Source of the DNA: Pseudomonadota bacterium
Lineage (GTDB): Bacteria > Pseudomonadota > Gammaproteobacteria > Berkiellales > Berkiellaceae
NCBI GenBank assembly: GCA_018242045.1
Contig: JAFECR010000006.1
Location: 138,993 to 202,992 of the forward strand
Length of the DNA: 64,000 nt
Direction of reading: 5' to 3'
The notes under the pieces are model-generated. The model searched no databases, was not told where the DNA came from, and worked only from the letters and a program-made list of their open reading frames with translations. Made by a program: the position numbers and the translations under genes. Positions within the stretch are counted from its first letter, which is position 1. Every line of letters starts with the position of its first letter. Positions 47,153-55,959 of the stretch are shown here, piece after piece.

Positions 47153-48501
47153 TGACAAGCGCTGTAATGACACCCCGTGAAATCGTTCATGAACTAGACA
47201 AACATATTATTGGCCAAAATGCAGCTAAACGTGCAGTTGCGATTGCTCTGCGCAACCGTTATCGGCGTGCAAAAGTAGACTTGAGTTTACGCAATGAGAT
47301 AACCCCCAAAAATATTTTAATGATTGGTCCAACTGGTGTTGGTAAAACAGAAATTGCAAGACGACTTGCAAAATTGGCAAAAGCACCTTTTCTAAAGGTG
47401 GAAGCGACCAAATTCACCGAAGTAGGCTACGTGGGACGTGACGTTGAATCCATTATCCGGGATTTAGCTGATATCTCTTATAAGATGACGCGTGAAGAAG
47501 CCTTGCTCAAGGTGAAAGAAAGGGCTCAAAGCGCTGCCGTTGAACGCATCTTAGATGTGCTGATCCCTAAATCAAGCACTGGATTTAAATTTACTCCCGT
47601 TGCAGCAGATGAGACTTCCCCTTCAGACAGTGCTGCCAGAGTTTCATTTAGAGAGAAGATCCAAGACGGTAGAATGGATGAACAAGAAATTGAGCTTGAA
47701 GTTGCTATTCCCTCTCTTGGGGTAGAGATAATGGCGCCACCAGGGATGGAGGAAATGACCAATCAATTGCAAGGTATGTTTCAAAATTTATCTGGCACTC
47801 GTACTAAAACTCGAAAAATGCGAATTAAAGACGCATTAAAAGTTGTCTGTGACGAAGAAGCAGCCAAACTCGTCAATGACGAAGAAATCAAAGCCAAAGC
47901 AGTTGAAAAACTTGAACAGCACGGCATTGTATTTTTGGATGAAATAGACAAAGTAACTCAAAGAAGTAACCAAGGCGGCCCTGATGTTTCAAGAGAAGGC
48001 GTACAACGCGATCTTTTACCTTTAGTAGAAGGCTGTACGGTTTCCACCAAATATGGCATGGTAAAAACAGATCATGTGTTGTTTATTGCTTCAGGCGCCT
48101 TTCATATGTCTAAACCCTCGGATCTCATCCCTGAACTACAAGGACGTCTGCCTATTCGTGTTGAATTAGATGCGCTAAGCACCAGTGATTTGATGCGAAT
48201 TTTAACCGAACCGAGTGCTTCTTTAACAGAGCAATATAAAGCCTTATTGGCAACAGAAGGCGTTAGTATCATTTTCGAAGATGCCGGCATACAACGTATC
48301 GCAGAACTTGCAGCGGATGTTAATGAAAGGACAGAAAATATTGGCGCAAGACGCTTGCATACCATTATGGAGCGATTATTGGAGAATGTTTCTTTTGAGG
48401 CTAGCGAAAAGCAAGATACTTATGTTATCGATAAAAACTATGTCAATTTACAATTAGCAAATTTAGTAAAAGATCAAGATTTAAGCCGATATATTTTATA
48501 A
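47152..48501 (+). CDS. hslU: HslU ATPase subunit of HslUV protease
   Basis: HslU is the AAA+ unfoldase that feeds HslV. The 449-residue protein starts with [16 protein letters not shown], has Walker [16 protein letters not shown], the pore motif GYVGRDVES, the intermediate domain (about 115-245), Walker [11 protein letters not shown] and the sensor region [21 protein letters not shown]. It ends LSRYIL, the family C-terminus that inserts into HslV. Confidence 0.97.
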   Translation: MTSAVMTPREIVHELDKHIIGQNAAKRAVAIALRNRYRRAKVDLSLRNEITPKNILMIGPTGVGKTEIARRLAKLAKAPFLKVEATKFTEVGYVGRDVESIIRDLADISYKMTREEALLKVKERAQSAAVERILDVLIPKSSTGFKFTPVAADETSPSDSAARVSFREKIQDGRMDEQEIELEVAIPSLGVEIMAPPGMEEMTNQLQGMFQNLSGTRTKTRKMRIKDALKVVCDEEAAKLVNDEEIKAKAVEKLEQHGIVFLDEIDKVTQRSNQGGPDVSREGVQRDLLPLVEGCTVSTKYGMVKTDHVLFIASGAFHMSKPSDLIPELQGRLPIRVELDALSTSDLMRILTEPSASLTEQYKALLATEGVSIIFEDAGIQRIAELAADVNERTENIGARRLHTIMERLLENVSFEASEKQDTYVIDKNYVNLQLANLVKDQDLSRYIL

Positions 48502-48505
48502 ATTT

Positions 48506-49249
48506 ATGGAAAAAGAAAAAACAGACTTTGGTTATCAACAAGTTCACGTTGGAGAAAAACAACAGCTTGTTACCAATGTATTTAATTCCGTTGCTAAAAA
48601 CTATGATCTTATGAACGATTTGATGTCATTTGGCATTCATCGCTTATGGAAGCGCCATGCCATTGCTCTATTACAAATTAGGCCTCATTTTCAAATTCTT
48701 GATTTAGCGACAGGTACTGGCGATCTTGCTTGCCTTATGGCCAAGCGACTTGTCGGTGGCCTAATAACGATTTCTGATATCAATCAAACCATGTTGCAAC
48801 ATGCTAAACATCGATTAATTGATCAAGGCTATGTTGATAATATCCGGATTGTTCAAGCAAATGCGGAATGTTTACCTTTTGCCAGTAACCATTTTGATAG
48901 AATCATCATGGGTTTTGGACTGCGTAACGTCACTTTTAAAGAAAAAGCACTAGCAAGTATCTACCGAGTTTTAAAACCGGGCGGTCGCATGATTATTTTA
49001 GAATTTTCACAACCTTTGCTAGCGCCATTGTCTAAACTTTATGATGCTTATTCTTTTAGCGTTTTACCAAAACTTGGCGAGTGGATTGCCAAAGATAAAG
49101 AGAGTTATCAATATCTCGCTGAATCTATCAGAATGCATCCAAATCAAGAGGCATTAAAAAAGCTTATTCTGGATGTTGGTTTTAACGAATGTGATGTTCA
49201 TAATTTGCAAGGTGGTATCGTTGCAATCCATAAGGGGATAAAATACTGA
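48506..49249 (+). CDS. ubiE: Ubiquinone/menaquinone C-methyltransferase UbiE
   Basis: UbiE adds the C-methyl group in ubiquinone (and menaquinone) synthesis using SAM. The 247-residue class I methyltransferase has VFNSVAKNYDLMNDLMSFGIHRLWKR, DLATGTGDLA and the FGLRNVTFKEKALAS signature. It overlaps ubiJ by one base and heads ubiE-ubiJ-ubiB. Confidence 0.96.
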   Translation: MEKEKTDFGYQQVHVGEKQQLVTNVFNSVAKNYDLMNDLMSFGIHRLWKRHAIALLQIRPHFQILDLATGTGDLACLMAKRLVGGLITISDINQTMLQHAKHRLIDQGYVDNIRIVQANAECLPFASNHFDRIIMGFGLRNVTFKEKALASIYRVLKPGGRMIILEFSQPLLAPLSKLYDAYSFSVLPKLGEWIAKDKESYQYLAESIRMHPNQEALKKLILDVGFNECDVHNLQGGIVAIHKGIKY

Positions 49250-49851
49250 TGATTCCCTTATCATCACTTTCTGCGTTTTTTATCCAACAGCTAAATCGCT
49301 TGCTGACAACACTTGCACCTCTTTATTTTGCGCCACTTGAAAAGCATTATCATAAAATCTTGTGTTTGCAAATAACACATTGCTCGCCAGTCTACTTTCA
49401 AGTCAATAAAACAGGATTCCTTACTATTGTAAATCCCACCCATATTGATGCTACTTTTTCAGGAACACTTAGCGCTTTTATAACTTCTCTTTTTACAAAA
49501 AAACGCACTCATACGGGGTTACATGTTAAAGGAGATATGGAATTTGCTAAAGCCATTGATGAATGTTGGCAGCATTTTAATATTGATTGGGAAGATTGTC
49601 TGGCCAACGCTTTTGGCGACAATATTGCACATTTTATTTCACAAGGCATGCAGATCTCAAAACAATTTGTTAGTGATAACTTTCAAAACCGAACTGAAGA
49701 TTTAACTATCTATTTGCAAGACGAGACCAACTTATTACCAAACCCACAAGAAGTTGCAGCGTTTTACAAGGAAGTAGATGTATTACGCCACGATGTTGAC
49801 CGTTTTGAAGCAAAAGTTAACCTTTTACTTCAGCGCCATTCAACAAAATAA
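49249..49851 (+). CDS. ubiJ: Ubiquinone synthesis accessory factor UbiJ
   Basis: UbiJ is a SCP2-like protein that holds the Ubi complex and its lipid intermediates together. The 200-residue protein has a central SCP2-type region (NPTHIDATFSGTLSAFITSLF... GLHVKGDMEFAKAID) and a C-terminal helical part. Position between ubiE and ubiB is the standard order and is the main support. Confidence 0.85.
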   Translation: MIPLSSLSAFFIQQLNRLLTTLAPLYFAPLEKHYHKILCLQITHCSPVYFQVNKTGFLTIVNPTHIDATFSGTLSAFITSLFTKKRTHTGLHVKGDMEFAKAIDECWQHFNIDWEDCLANAFGDNIAHFISQGMQISKQFVSDNFQNRTEDLTIYLQDETNLLPNPQEVAAFYKEVDVLRHDVDRFEAKVNLLLQRHSTK

Positions 49852-49860
49852 GGTAAACAA

Positions 49861-51486
49861 ATGCGCTGGATAGCCAAAGTAATTCGCATCATCCATATTC
49901 ACTATATATTAATTAAATACGGCTTAGACAATTTCATTTGGAAAAACCCTTTATTTCCTTCATTACAATGGCTAATTATCTTTTTTCCCATGCGCTGGTT
50001 TAAAAAAACATCTCCAAGCGGCAAAAATATCAGGCTTGCCTTAAGTGAACTTGGCCCTATTTTCGTGAAATTTGGCCAGCTGCTTTCCACACGTCGAGAT
50101 ATCTTACCAGATGATATTGCTGACGAACTCGCCATACTTCAAGACAGCGTTGCACCGTTTGACGGTGAAATCGCTAAAAATAAAATCGAACAATGCCTTG
50201 AGACAAACATATCGCAAGTTTTTTCTCATTTTGATGTTAACCCTTTGGCTTGTGCATCTATATCACAAGTTCATGCAGCCACTTTGCATGATGGGACACG
50301 CGTGGTAGTTAAAGTACTACGGCCCAATATTCATCAATTGGTGAGGCGTGATATTGAATTAATGGAAACTTTTGCCAATTGGATAGTGTTCTTTATGAAA
50401 AGAGCAAGACGCTTTCGTCCTAAAGAAGTTGTTGCTGAAATTAAACAAACTCTCATTGATGAACTTGATCTTTTACGAGAAGCCGCCAATGCTTCTCAAT
50501 TGCGACGTAATTTTGCCAAAACACAAAGTCTTTATGTACCCCAAATTTACTGGCAATATTCCCGTAATGATATATTAGTCATAGAAAGAGTTCATGGCGT
50601 TCCCATTGCTGATCTTGCCACATTAAAGGCCCACCATACCAATTTAAAACGCCTGGCTGAACGCGGGGTTGAAATTTTTTTCACCCAGGTGTTTAGAGAC
50701 TGTTTTTTTCATGCCGACATGCATCCTGGCAATATTTTTGTCATGATTGAAGATCCCGAAAACCCTAAATACATTGCAGTTGATTTTGGCATCATGGGAA
50801 CACTCGGACCAGAAGATCAACGTTATCTTGCCGAAAATTTCTTAGCCTTTTTCAAACGCGATTATCGCAAAGTGGCAGAGCTTCATGTTAAATCTGGCTG
50901 GGTTCCACCCCATACACCCATTAATGCCTTTGAATCTGCGATTCGTACAGTATGTGAGCCCATATTTGAAAAACCCTTAAAGGAGATCTCTTTTGCTCAA
51001 ACATTGATTCGATTATTTCAGGTTGCTAAACGCTTTGACATGCAAGTCCAACCTCAACTTTTATTATTACAAAAAACATTACTCAGCATTGAAGGACTTG
51101 GGCGCCAGCTTTACCCTGATCTTGATCTTTGGCAAACAGCCAAGCCTTTTTTAGAGCAATGGCTCAAAAAACAATATGGTCCACATGCCATGCTTAAGAG
51201 TATTTGGGAAAAAATTCCATTATGGTCAGATAAACTCCCTGATCTACCAGAAGCGCTTTATGATATTGCGCGTTTTCATCAACACCAAACGCATCATTTA
51301 CATTATAAGCAACATGATACTTTTGTCGCAAAAAAGAAACCGATGCTTAGCCGTAAAGTGCTGGGCGCCACCTTATTGTTTTGCGCAATTTTAGTTGGGT
51401 TTGCCCATTCAACGCTTGGCAATGCATATATTGCACCCATGATAACTGCTTTAGTAACGGTTGGATTAATACAATTACTCGATTAA
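49861..51486 (+). CDS. ubiB: Ubiquinone biosynthesis kinase-like UbiB
   Basis: UbiB is an ADCK-type atypical kinase/ATPase needed for ubiquinone synthesis. The 541-residue protein has the KxGQ motif (FVKFGQLLSTR), the ABC1 core ASISQVHAATLHDG with the catalytic lysine in VVVKVLRP, HADMHPGNIFV, and the DFGIMG loop. Two C-terminal transmembrane segments (about 497-538) anchor it. It closes the ubiEJB run and converges on the sensor kinase gene with 16 bases between. Confidence 0.95.
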   Translation: MRWIAKVIRIIHIHYILIKYGLDNFIWKNPLFPSLQWLIIFFPMRWFKKTSPSGKNIRLALSELGPIFVKFGQLLSTRRDILPDDIADELAILQDSVAPFDGEIAKNKIEQCLETNISQVFSHFDVNPLACASISQVHAATLHDGTRVVVKVLRPNIHQLVRRDIELMETFANWIVFFMKRARRFRPKEVVAEIKQTLIDELDLLREAANASQLRRNFAKTQSLYVPQIYWQYSRNDILVIERVHGVPIADLATLKAHHTNLKRLAERGVEIFFTQVFRDCFFHADMHPGNIFVMIEDPENPKYIAVDFGIMGTLGPEDQRYLAENFLAFFKRDYRKVAELHVKSGWVPPHTPINAFESAIRTVCEPIFEKPLKEISFAQTLIRLFQVAKRFDMQVQPQLLLLQKTLLSIEGLGRQLYPDLDLWQTAKPFLEQWLKKQYGPHAMLKSIWEKIPLWSDKLPDLPEALYDIARFHQHQTHHLHYKQHDTFVAKKKPMLSRKVLGATLLFCAILVGFAHSTLGNAYIAPMITALVTVGLIQLLD

Positions 51487-51502
51487 TTTAATTGCAGTTT
51501 AA

Positions 51503-53977
51503 TTACAATTCTTTATGCACGGGTAAACTGACAGTGAACGTCGTCCCTTTATTTTCTTGGGATTCAACTTCTATGTCACCTCCCAAATTTTTAATCGTTT
51601 GGTAACAAATATAAAGACCTAAGCCCGTACCAACACCTGGTGATTTTGTAGTGAAAAAAGGATCAAAAATCTTGGGCAAATCCGTTGGCGATATTCCTCT
51701 ACCCGAATCTTCAATAGAAATTCGTATATCACCATTTTGTCTAGAAGTGCTTACCGTGATATGTTGTGTCGCCTCATTCTCTGGTATTGCTTGCGCAGCA
51801 TTGACTAATAAATTTAGAATAACTTGATGTAACTTGCCACTATTTGTTTTAAATGCCGGTAAATTAGCAGAAAAGTTGCGTCTTAGCTCTGCTTTACAAT
51901 TATATTCTGTCATAACAATATTAGCAGCCGAGTTAATCAACTCGTGTAAACTGACTGAAGTGATTTCTAGATCATCGGTTTGAGTAAATCCCTTTAAGTT
52001 CTTCACAAGATTATCAATTTTTTTGGTTTTTTCAAGGGTTTCCTCAATGGCTTCCTTTAGCATTTCATTAGTAACTTCGTTTGATTGTATTTTAATACCT
52101 GAAAGTTGTTTTTTAAGACTTTCAAGTTTTGCCATTATCCAAGAAATAGGAAAATTAATTTCATCAGCTACTTTGCTGGCAATTAAATCCGCGGTTGCTA
52201 ATTTTTCATTTAATATACCCTTTGATCTCAGTTGATTTCTTTCTGTTACGTCAATGAACATCATATAAACGAATAATTCATTATTAATTTCTATTAGTAC
52301 TCCAGTCACCTCGACGATGCGTGTTTGTGCATCCTCTCTTTTTTTTATATGGATCTCACTAGGGCCAACTACTTTGTCCTTTGAAATTCGGTTTAACATG
52401 GTCTTGACATAAAACTGATCCTGGGGAACCACGAAATTAATAATCTCTTCATGTTGAATATTTGATTTTGTTAATCCAAACAATAACTCAGCTTGTTTAT
52501 TAATCTCAATAATTTCACCGTTTGGTTTTCCAACCACAATAGCACAACTTGCATTATCCATTAAGCTTTTGTAACGCACTTCCGATTCATTCAAGGATTT
52601 GAGGCTTCTAGCTAAAACCACTGTTTGATTTATTTGGCCTCCTAATACTTGCAAAAACACCATTTGCTCAGGTCCGAGCATGGTGCTCATTTTTGTTCCA
52701 AAAAATAAAATGCCAATACTTTTATTAGCATAGCTAAGTGGGATCAATAACCCTGCGCTGATACCTGCTTTATTTAAAAAATCATTTTCCTTCTCAGACA
52801 ATGCTTTTTTAAAAGGGATAGAAACCACATATTTATTAACAAAAGCATCATCAAATAATTCCTTATGTCCAAAGAAATTATCTAACATCGTTTTGTCACT
52901 CAGTGAATATCCCATCATTTCCTTAACACTTAATGCATGCTTAGAATCAAGAAAATACAATATCGCCTTAGAAATACCGACCGCATCCAAGCTTTCTATC
53001 AGCGTTTCATTTAATAAATGCGTATTATCTAAACTTGTGCCTTGTGCTAAATTCTTAGTAACACTGGTAATCAATGAAAGCTGAGACGAAAGCAAAGCGC
53101 ATCGTCGAGCTAATTTCTCAGCATTTAAAATTTGTCTTTCCAATTGCTGCATCAGCCGAGCCGTATGTTCCCCTTGAATTCCCAAGGGCTCTGCTATGGT
53201 AGCGGACTTTGCTGATTTGATACATTCAGATAATTTATCAATTAAAGGCTGGATAGAGGGCGTATGCATAACATAGGCACTTGCCCCCACATTACGAGCA
53301 AGTTTCTGATCGGCTTCTTCAAGATAATGTGCGCTCTTTAAAATAATAGGTAAGGCTTTAAACTTAGGCATTTTTCTGATAGCAAGGCACAATTTGTATC
53401 CATCCAATTTGGGCATCAAAATGTCGCTTATCAGCGCGTCTGGATGAATTTCTTGTACTAATTGCAATGCTTCCTGTCCATCTTGAGCCACAGATACGTT
53501 CAATCCCAAACGACTTAACTGCAAGCGCAACAACTCACGTTGACTCTTATTATCGTCCGCGATTAATACATACTTACCAAGCAAGGTATGGTCAAAGGAG
53601 GAAACGTTAACATTGAGGTGCTTGCTAATCACCTCTATTAAATGTGCAGGATCGACTGGCTTGAGCAGCAGGGTTGTAAAGCCTGTATTTAAAGCAAGCT
53701 CCTCATTTTTGAAAAAGAAACCAGACATACCAAGTATAGGGATCTTCGCACCATTTGGCATGTCACGCAATTGTTTGTTTAAATCAGCTGCCTCCATATC
53801 GGGCAAGCTTAAATCTTGCAAAATCAGATCTGGTTTATCTGTTTGCATTATTTTTAATGCACTTTTGCCATCTTCAGCTTCAAGAATTTGATAATTTTCC
53901 CGTTGCAAAGTCAGGCGTAATTTTTTGCGTGTACCTGCATTATCTTCAATCACTAAAATAGAGGCTGCTGGATTCAT
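51503..53977 (-). CDS. Hybrid sensor kinase with Asp at the phospho-His position
   Basis: A soluble 824-residue protein (from the ATG at 53977; a GTG at 53995 lacks a ribosome-binding site). Domains in order: receiver 1 (about 6-120, Asp55), receiver 2 (about 136-250, Asp185, but HTP replaces the usual Lys-Pro), GAF (about 320-450), PAS (about 467-580), a dimerisation helix pair (about 590-670), and a HATPase (about 710-820) with intact N, G1 and G2 boxes. The phospho-acceptor motif, normally HEINNP, is D605-E-I-N-F-P. It may therefore not autophosphorylate in the usual way. No membrane segment is seen. Confidence 0.85.
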   Translation of the reverse strand: MNPAASILVIEDNAGTRKKLRLTLQRENYQILEAEDGKSALKIMQTDKPDLILQDLSLPDMEAADLNKQLRDMPNGAKIPILGMSGFFFKNEELALNTGFTTLLLKPVDPAHLIEVISKHLNVNVSSFDHTLLGKYVLIADDNKSQRELLRLQLSRLGLNVSVAQDGQEALQLVQEIHPDALISDILMPKLDGYKLCLAIRKMPKFKALPIILKSAHYLEEADQKLARNVGASAYVMHTPSIQPLIDKLSECIKSAKSATIAEPLGIQGEHTARLMQQLERQILNAEKLARRCALLSSQLSLITSVTKNLAQGTSLDNTHLLNETLIESLDAVGISKAILYFLDSKHALSVKEMMGYSLSDKTMLDNFFGHKELFDDAFVNKYVVSIPFKKALSEKENDFLNKAGISAGLLIPLSYANKSIGILFFGTKMSTMLGPEQMVFLQVLGGQINQTVVLARSLKSLNESEVRYKSLMDNASCAIVVGKPNGEIIEINKQAELLFGLTKSNIQHEEIINFVVPQDQFYVKTMLNRISKDKVVGPSEIHIKKREDAQTRIVEVTGVLIEINNELFVYMMFIDVTERNQLRSKGILNEKLATADLIASKVADEINFPISWIMAKLESLKKQLSGIKIQSNEVTNEMLKEAIEETLEKTKKIDNLVKNLKGFTQTDDLEITSVSLHELINSAANIVMTEYNCKAELRRNFSANLPAFKTNSGKLHQVILNLLVNAAQAIPENEATQHITVSTSRQNGDIRISIEDSGRGISPTDLPKIFDPFFTTKSPGVGTGLGLYICYQTIKNLGGDIEVESQENKGTTFTVSLPVHKEL

Positions 53978-54090
53978 TGTCTTTTTCCCGAGCACGATGA
54001 GATAACTATAGATTACTCACAACCTCGACATATACACTAAAAACCCAGCGCGTTTTGTTGCTCTGAACGAAAGGTAAAATAAACAGGGAA

Positions 54091-54402
54091 TCACTTCTGT
54101 GGCACAAAGTTCGCCAATGTGGCTCCGGCAATGCTGGCCGTAAAGGCTGAAAGGGCATGGCTTAGCGTATATTGAGCAAAGGTTCGCGATGATGCTGATA
54201 AGAGGAGAGAGGATGAAGTTATTGGATAATTTGCCAATGAGATTAAAGAGGAAGGTAACGTACAAGCAAGCCCAACCAAGGTTCCAGCAACTATTGCTGT
54301 ATGAAATGAGTAATTGCTGTCTGAAAGTATCATCGACGTGAGAAAAGAAATGACATTACCGCCGCTGATTTGTTGCAAAGATTGCTGTTCTAATTCTCTC
54401 AT
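54091..54402 (-). CDS. Small peptide with double-glycine leader, bacteriocin-like
   Basis: A 103-residue protein beginning MRELEQQSLQQISGG, which matches the double-glycine leader of class II bacteriocins, microcins and peptide pheromones (conserved Leu/Ile spacing, then GG at 14-15). Cleavage after GG would release an 88-residue, hydrophobic, Ser/Ala/Gly-rich core with a GxxxG (GTLVG) in its first hydrophobic stretch. The ATG follows GAGGAA at good spacing. No C39 peptidase transporter or immunity protein is in the window. It is upstream of the sensor kinase on the same strand, 113 bases away. Confidence 0.65.
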   Translation of the reverse strand: MRELEQQSLQQISGGNVISFLTSMILSDSNYSFHTAIVAGTLVGLACTLPSSLISLANYPITSSSLLLSASSRTFAQYTLSHALSAFTASIAGATLANFVPQK

Positions 54403-54429
54403 TCTATTTCCTCAATAAAAATTTAAAAC

Positions 54430-54449
54430 ACTTAGTATTCTACCTAAGT
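54430..54449. promoter_or_regulatory. Inverted repeat around the -10 box, possible operator
   Basis: The half-sites ACTTAG and CTAAGT are perfect 6-base inverted copies separated by 8 bases, and enclose the -10 of the peptide gene. A dimeric regulator bound here would block the promoter. The regulator is unknown. Confidence 0.4.
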
Positions 54450-54466
54450 TGAGTTTGATTCGCCAA
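54437..54466 (-). promoter_or_regulatory. Promoter of the double-glycine peptide gene
   Basis: On the minus strand, -35 TTGGCG (54461-54466) and -10 TAGAAT (54437-54442) are separated by 18 bases. The -10 lies in the centre of an inverted repeat ACTTAG-N8-CTAAGT at 54430-54449, a layout expected of a repressor operator. Confidence 0.5.
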
Positions 54467-54517
54467 GCTTTAAATATGTTGTAAAATCAATATTTATAGC
54501 GCGCCAAGGAAAGTTAA

Positions 54518-54850
54518 ATGACTGACTGCTTGTTTTGCAACATGGCCACTGGCAAGATCCCGACACAAAAGATCTATGAAGATGATCATATTTTTGTTAT
54601 CAAAGACATCCACCCTAAAGCAAAAGTACATCTTTTGGTGATCCCCAAAATACATCTTGAAAGCTTAAACGATGTGAAAGAGGAACATGCCTCGCTTCTT
54701 GGATATATCATGACTTCTTTAAGAAATTTTGCTAAGGAACAAGGGCTCGATTCATTTAGAACCTTAATTAATACAGGCAAGGGTAGCGGGCAGGAAATTT
54801 TTCATCTTCATTTTCATTTATTGGGCGGCAATAATATTCCAAAATTTTAG
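54518..54850 (+). CDS. hinT: HIT family purine nucleoside phosphoramidase HinT
   Basis: A 110-residue HIT protein. It has CLFCNMATGKIPTQKIYEDD near the N-terminus and the histidine triad HLHFHLLGG at the C-terminus; the HIT family hydrolyses nucleoside phosphoramidates. It heads a run with tatA, tatB and tatC, and its stop codon overlaps the tatA ribosome-binding site. Confidence 0.94.
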   Translation: MTDCLFCNMATGKIPTQKIYEDDHIFVIKDIHPKAKVHLLVIPKIHLESLNDVKEEHASLLGYIMTSLRNFAKEQGLDSFRTLINTGKGSGQEIFHLHFHLLGGNNIPKF

Positions 54851-54858
54851 GAGGCATT

Positions 54859-55032
54859 GTGGGGTTATCCGGTATCAGTCCAGGCTCCTTAGTTCTGATC
54901 TTCTTAATTGTTGTGTTACTTTTTGGGACCAAAAAATTACAAAGCATGGGTGAAGATTTAGGTAAAGCGATAAAAGGTTTTCGCAAAGGCATGCGTGAAA
55001 CTCAGGAAGGAACAAAAAATACCGATGTTTAA
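54859..55032 (+). CDS. tatA: Sec-independent translocase protein TatA
   Basis: A 57-residue TatA. It uses a GTG start with GGAGG 4 bases upstream. It has one membrane helix (about 9-22), the FG hinge (LLFGTKKL), then the amphipathic helix (SMGEDLGKAIKGFRKGM) and a short polar tail. TatA forms the translocation pore for folded proteins. It is shorter than E. coli TatA (89 residues), mainly in the tail. It overlaps tatB by 8 bases. Confidence 0.93.
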   Translation: MGLSGISPGSLVLIFLIVVLLFGTKKLQSMGEDLGKAIKGFRKGMRETQEGTKNTDV

Positions 55033-55210
55033 CATTGGCTTTGGCGAATTATGTCTTGTTGGGGTTGTTGCTTTATGGGCTTTGGGTCCCAAGCAATTGT
55101 CATTTCTTGCGAGATTGTTTGCAAGATGGTTTTGGCGCATGAAACAAAGCTATCAAAATATAAAAATGGAAATTTCCCAAGAATACTATAATGCCAAGGA
55201 TCCTGACTAA
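55025..55210 (+). CDS. tatB: Sec-independent translocase protein TatB, short
   Basis: A 61-residue TatB starting MFNIGFGELCLVGVVALWALGP, with the Glu-containing membrane helix and GP hinge typical of TatB. The amphipathic helix follows, but the long C-terminal tail is missing (E. coli TatB has 171 residues). The ATG at 55025 fits the family; the frame is open back to 54995. It overlaps tatA by 8 bases and precedes tatC by 8. TatB binds twin-arginine signal peptides with TatC. Confidence 0.88.
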   Translation: MFNIGFGELCLVGVVALWALGPKQLSFLARLFARWFWRMKQSYQNIKMEISQEYYNAKDPD

Positions 55211-55218
55211 ATTTTTCT

Positions 55219-55956
55219 ATGAATAATATTGAAAAGTATTTACCTCATTTATTGGAATTGAGAAAACGCTTAATTCATTGCCTAATAGCTTATGGGTTAG
55301 TGCTTCTTCCCTTACTGCTTTTCAGCAGCGAATTATATCACTTGATCGCACAACCTATTTTAAAAACCCTACCTCAAGGAGGGTTTTTGATTGCCACAGA
55401 AGTAACCTCTCCTTTCACTTCTCCACTAAAATTAGCGCTTTTTACTGCGTTGGCGATTATCATTCCTTATTGTTTATTCCATGCTTGGGCTTTCATCAGT
55501 CCGGCACTATATTTTCACGAAAAACGTACGCTTTTTCCCATTTTATTTTTCTCAAGTACACTTTTTTATAGTGGCATGGCTTTCGCACACTTTGTCGTTT
55601 GTCCTTTGGCTTTGAGTTTTTTTATTCATATTGCCCCCAAGGGGGTCACTGTCATGACAGACATGTCTCATTATTTAGATTTTATCTTAATGCTTTATTT
55701 TGCCTTTGGCATATCCTTTCAAGTACCTATTATCACTTTTGTTTTAATCCGTCTTGGCATTACCAGCATAGAAACGCTCAAAAAACAACGCCCATATATT
55801 ATTGTTGGCGCTTTTATCATTGGCATGATTTTGACACCACCTGATGTCGTATCACAGTGTTTACTAGCCATTCCTTTACTGGGACTGTTTGAAAGCGGAT
55901 TGCTGCTCGCTAAATGGTTTTTACCCAAAAAGGGAGAGATGTTAAAACAATATTAA
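55219..55956 (+). CDS. tatC: Sec-independent translocase protein TatC
   Basis: TatC is the twin-arginine signal receptor. The 245-residue protein has six hydrophobic segments, the N-terminal HLLELRKRLIHCL, the periplasmic/loop pattern FTSPLKLALFTALAIIIPY, and GISFQVPIITFVLIRLGI. It ends 3 bases before the convergent pip gene, with no terminator between; the next strong plus-strand terminator is at 57058-57085. Confidence 0.95.
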   Translation: MNNIEKYLPHLLELRKRLIHCLIAYGLVLLPLLLFSSELYHLIAQPILKTLPQGGFLIATEVTSPFTSPLKLALFTALAIIIPYCLFHAWAFISPALYFHEKRTLFPILFFSSTLFYSGMAFAHFVVCPLALSFFIHIAPKGVTVMTDMSHYLDFILMLYFAFGISFQVPIITFVLIRLGITSIETLKKQRPYIIVGAFIIGMILTPPDVVSQCLLAIPLLGLFESGLLLAKWFLPKKGEMLKQY

Positions 55957-55959
55957 CCC

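Noticed and set aside
54017-54265. Second minus-strand ORF overlapping the double-glycine peptide gene
   Set aside because: It is a different frame of the same stretch, with no leader, ribosome-binding site or family features.
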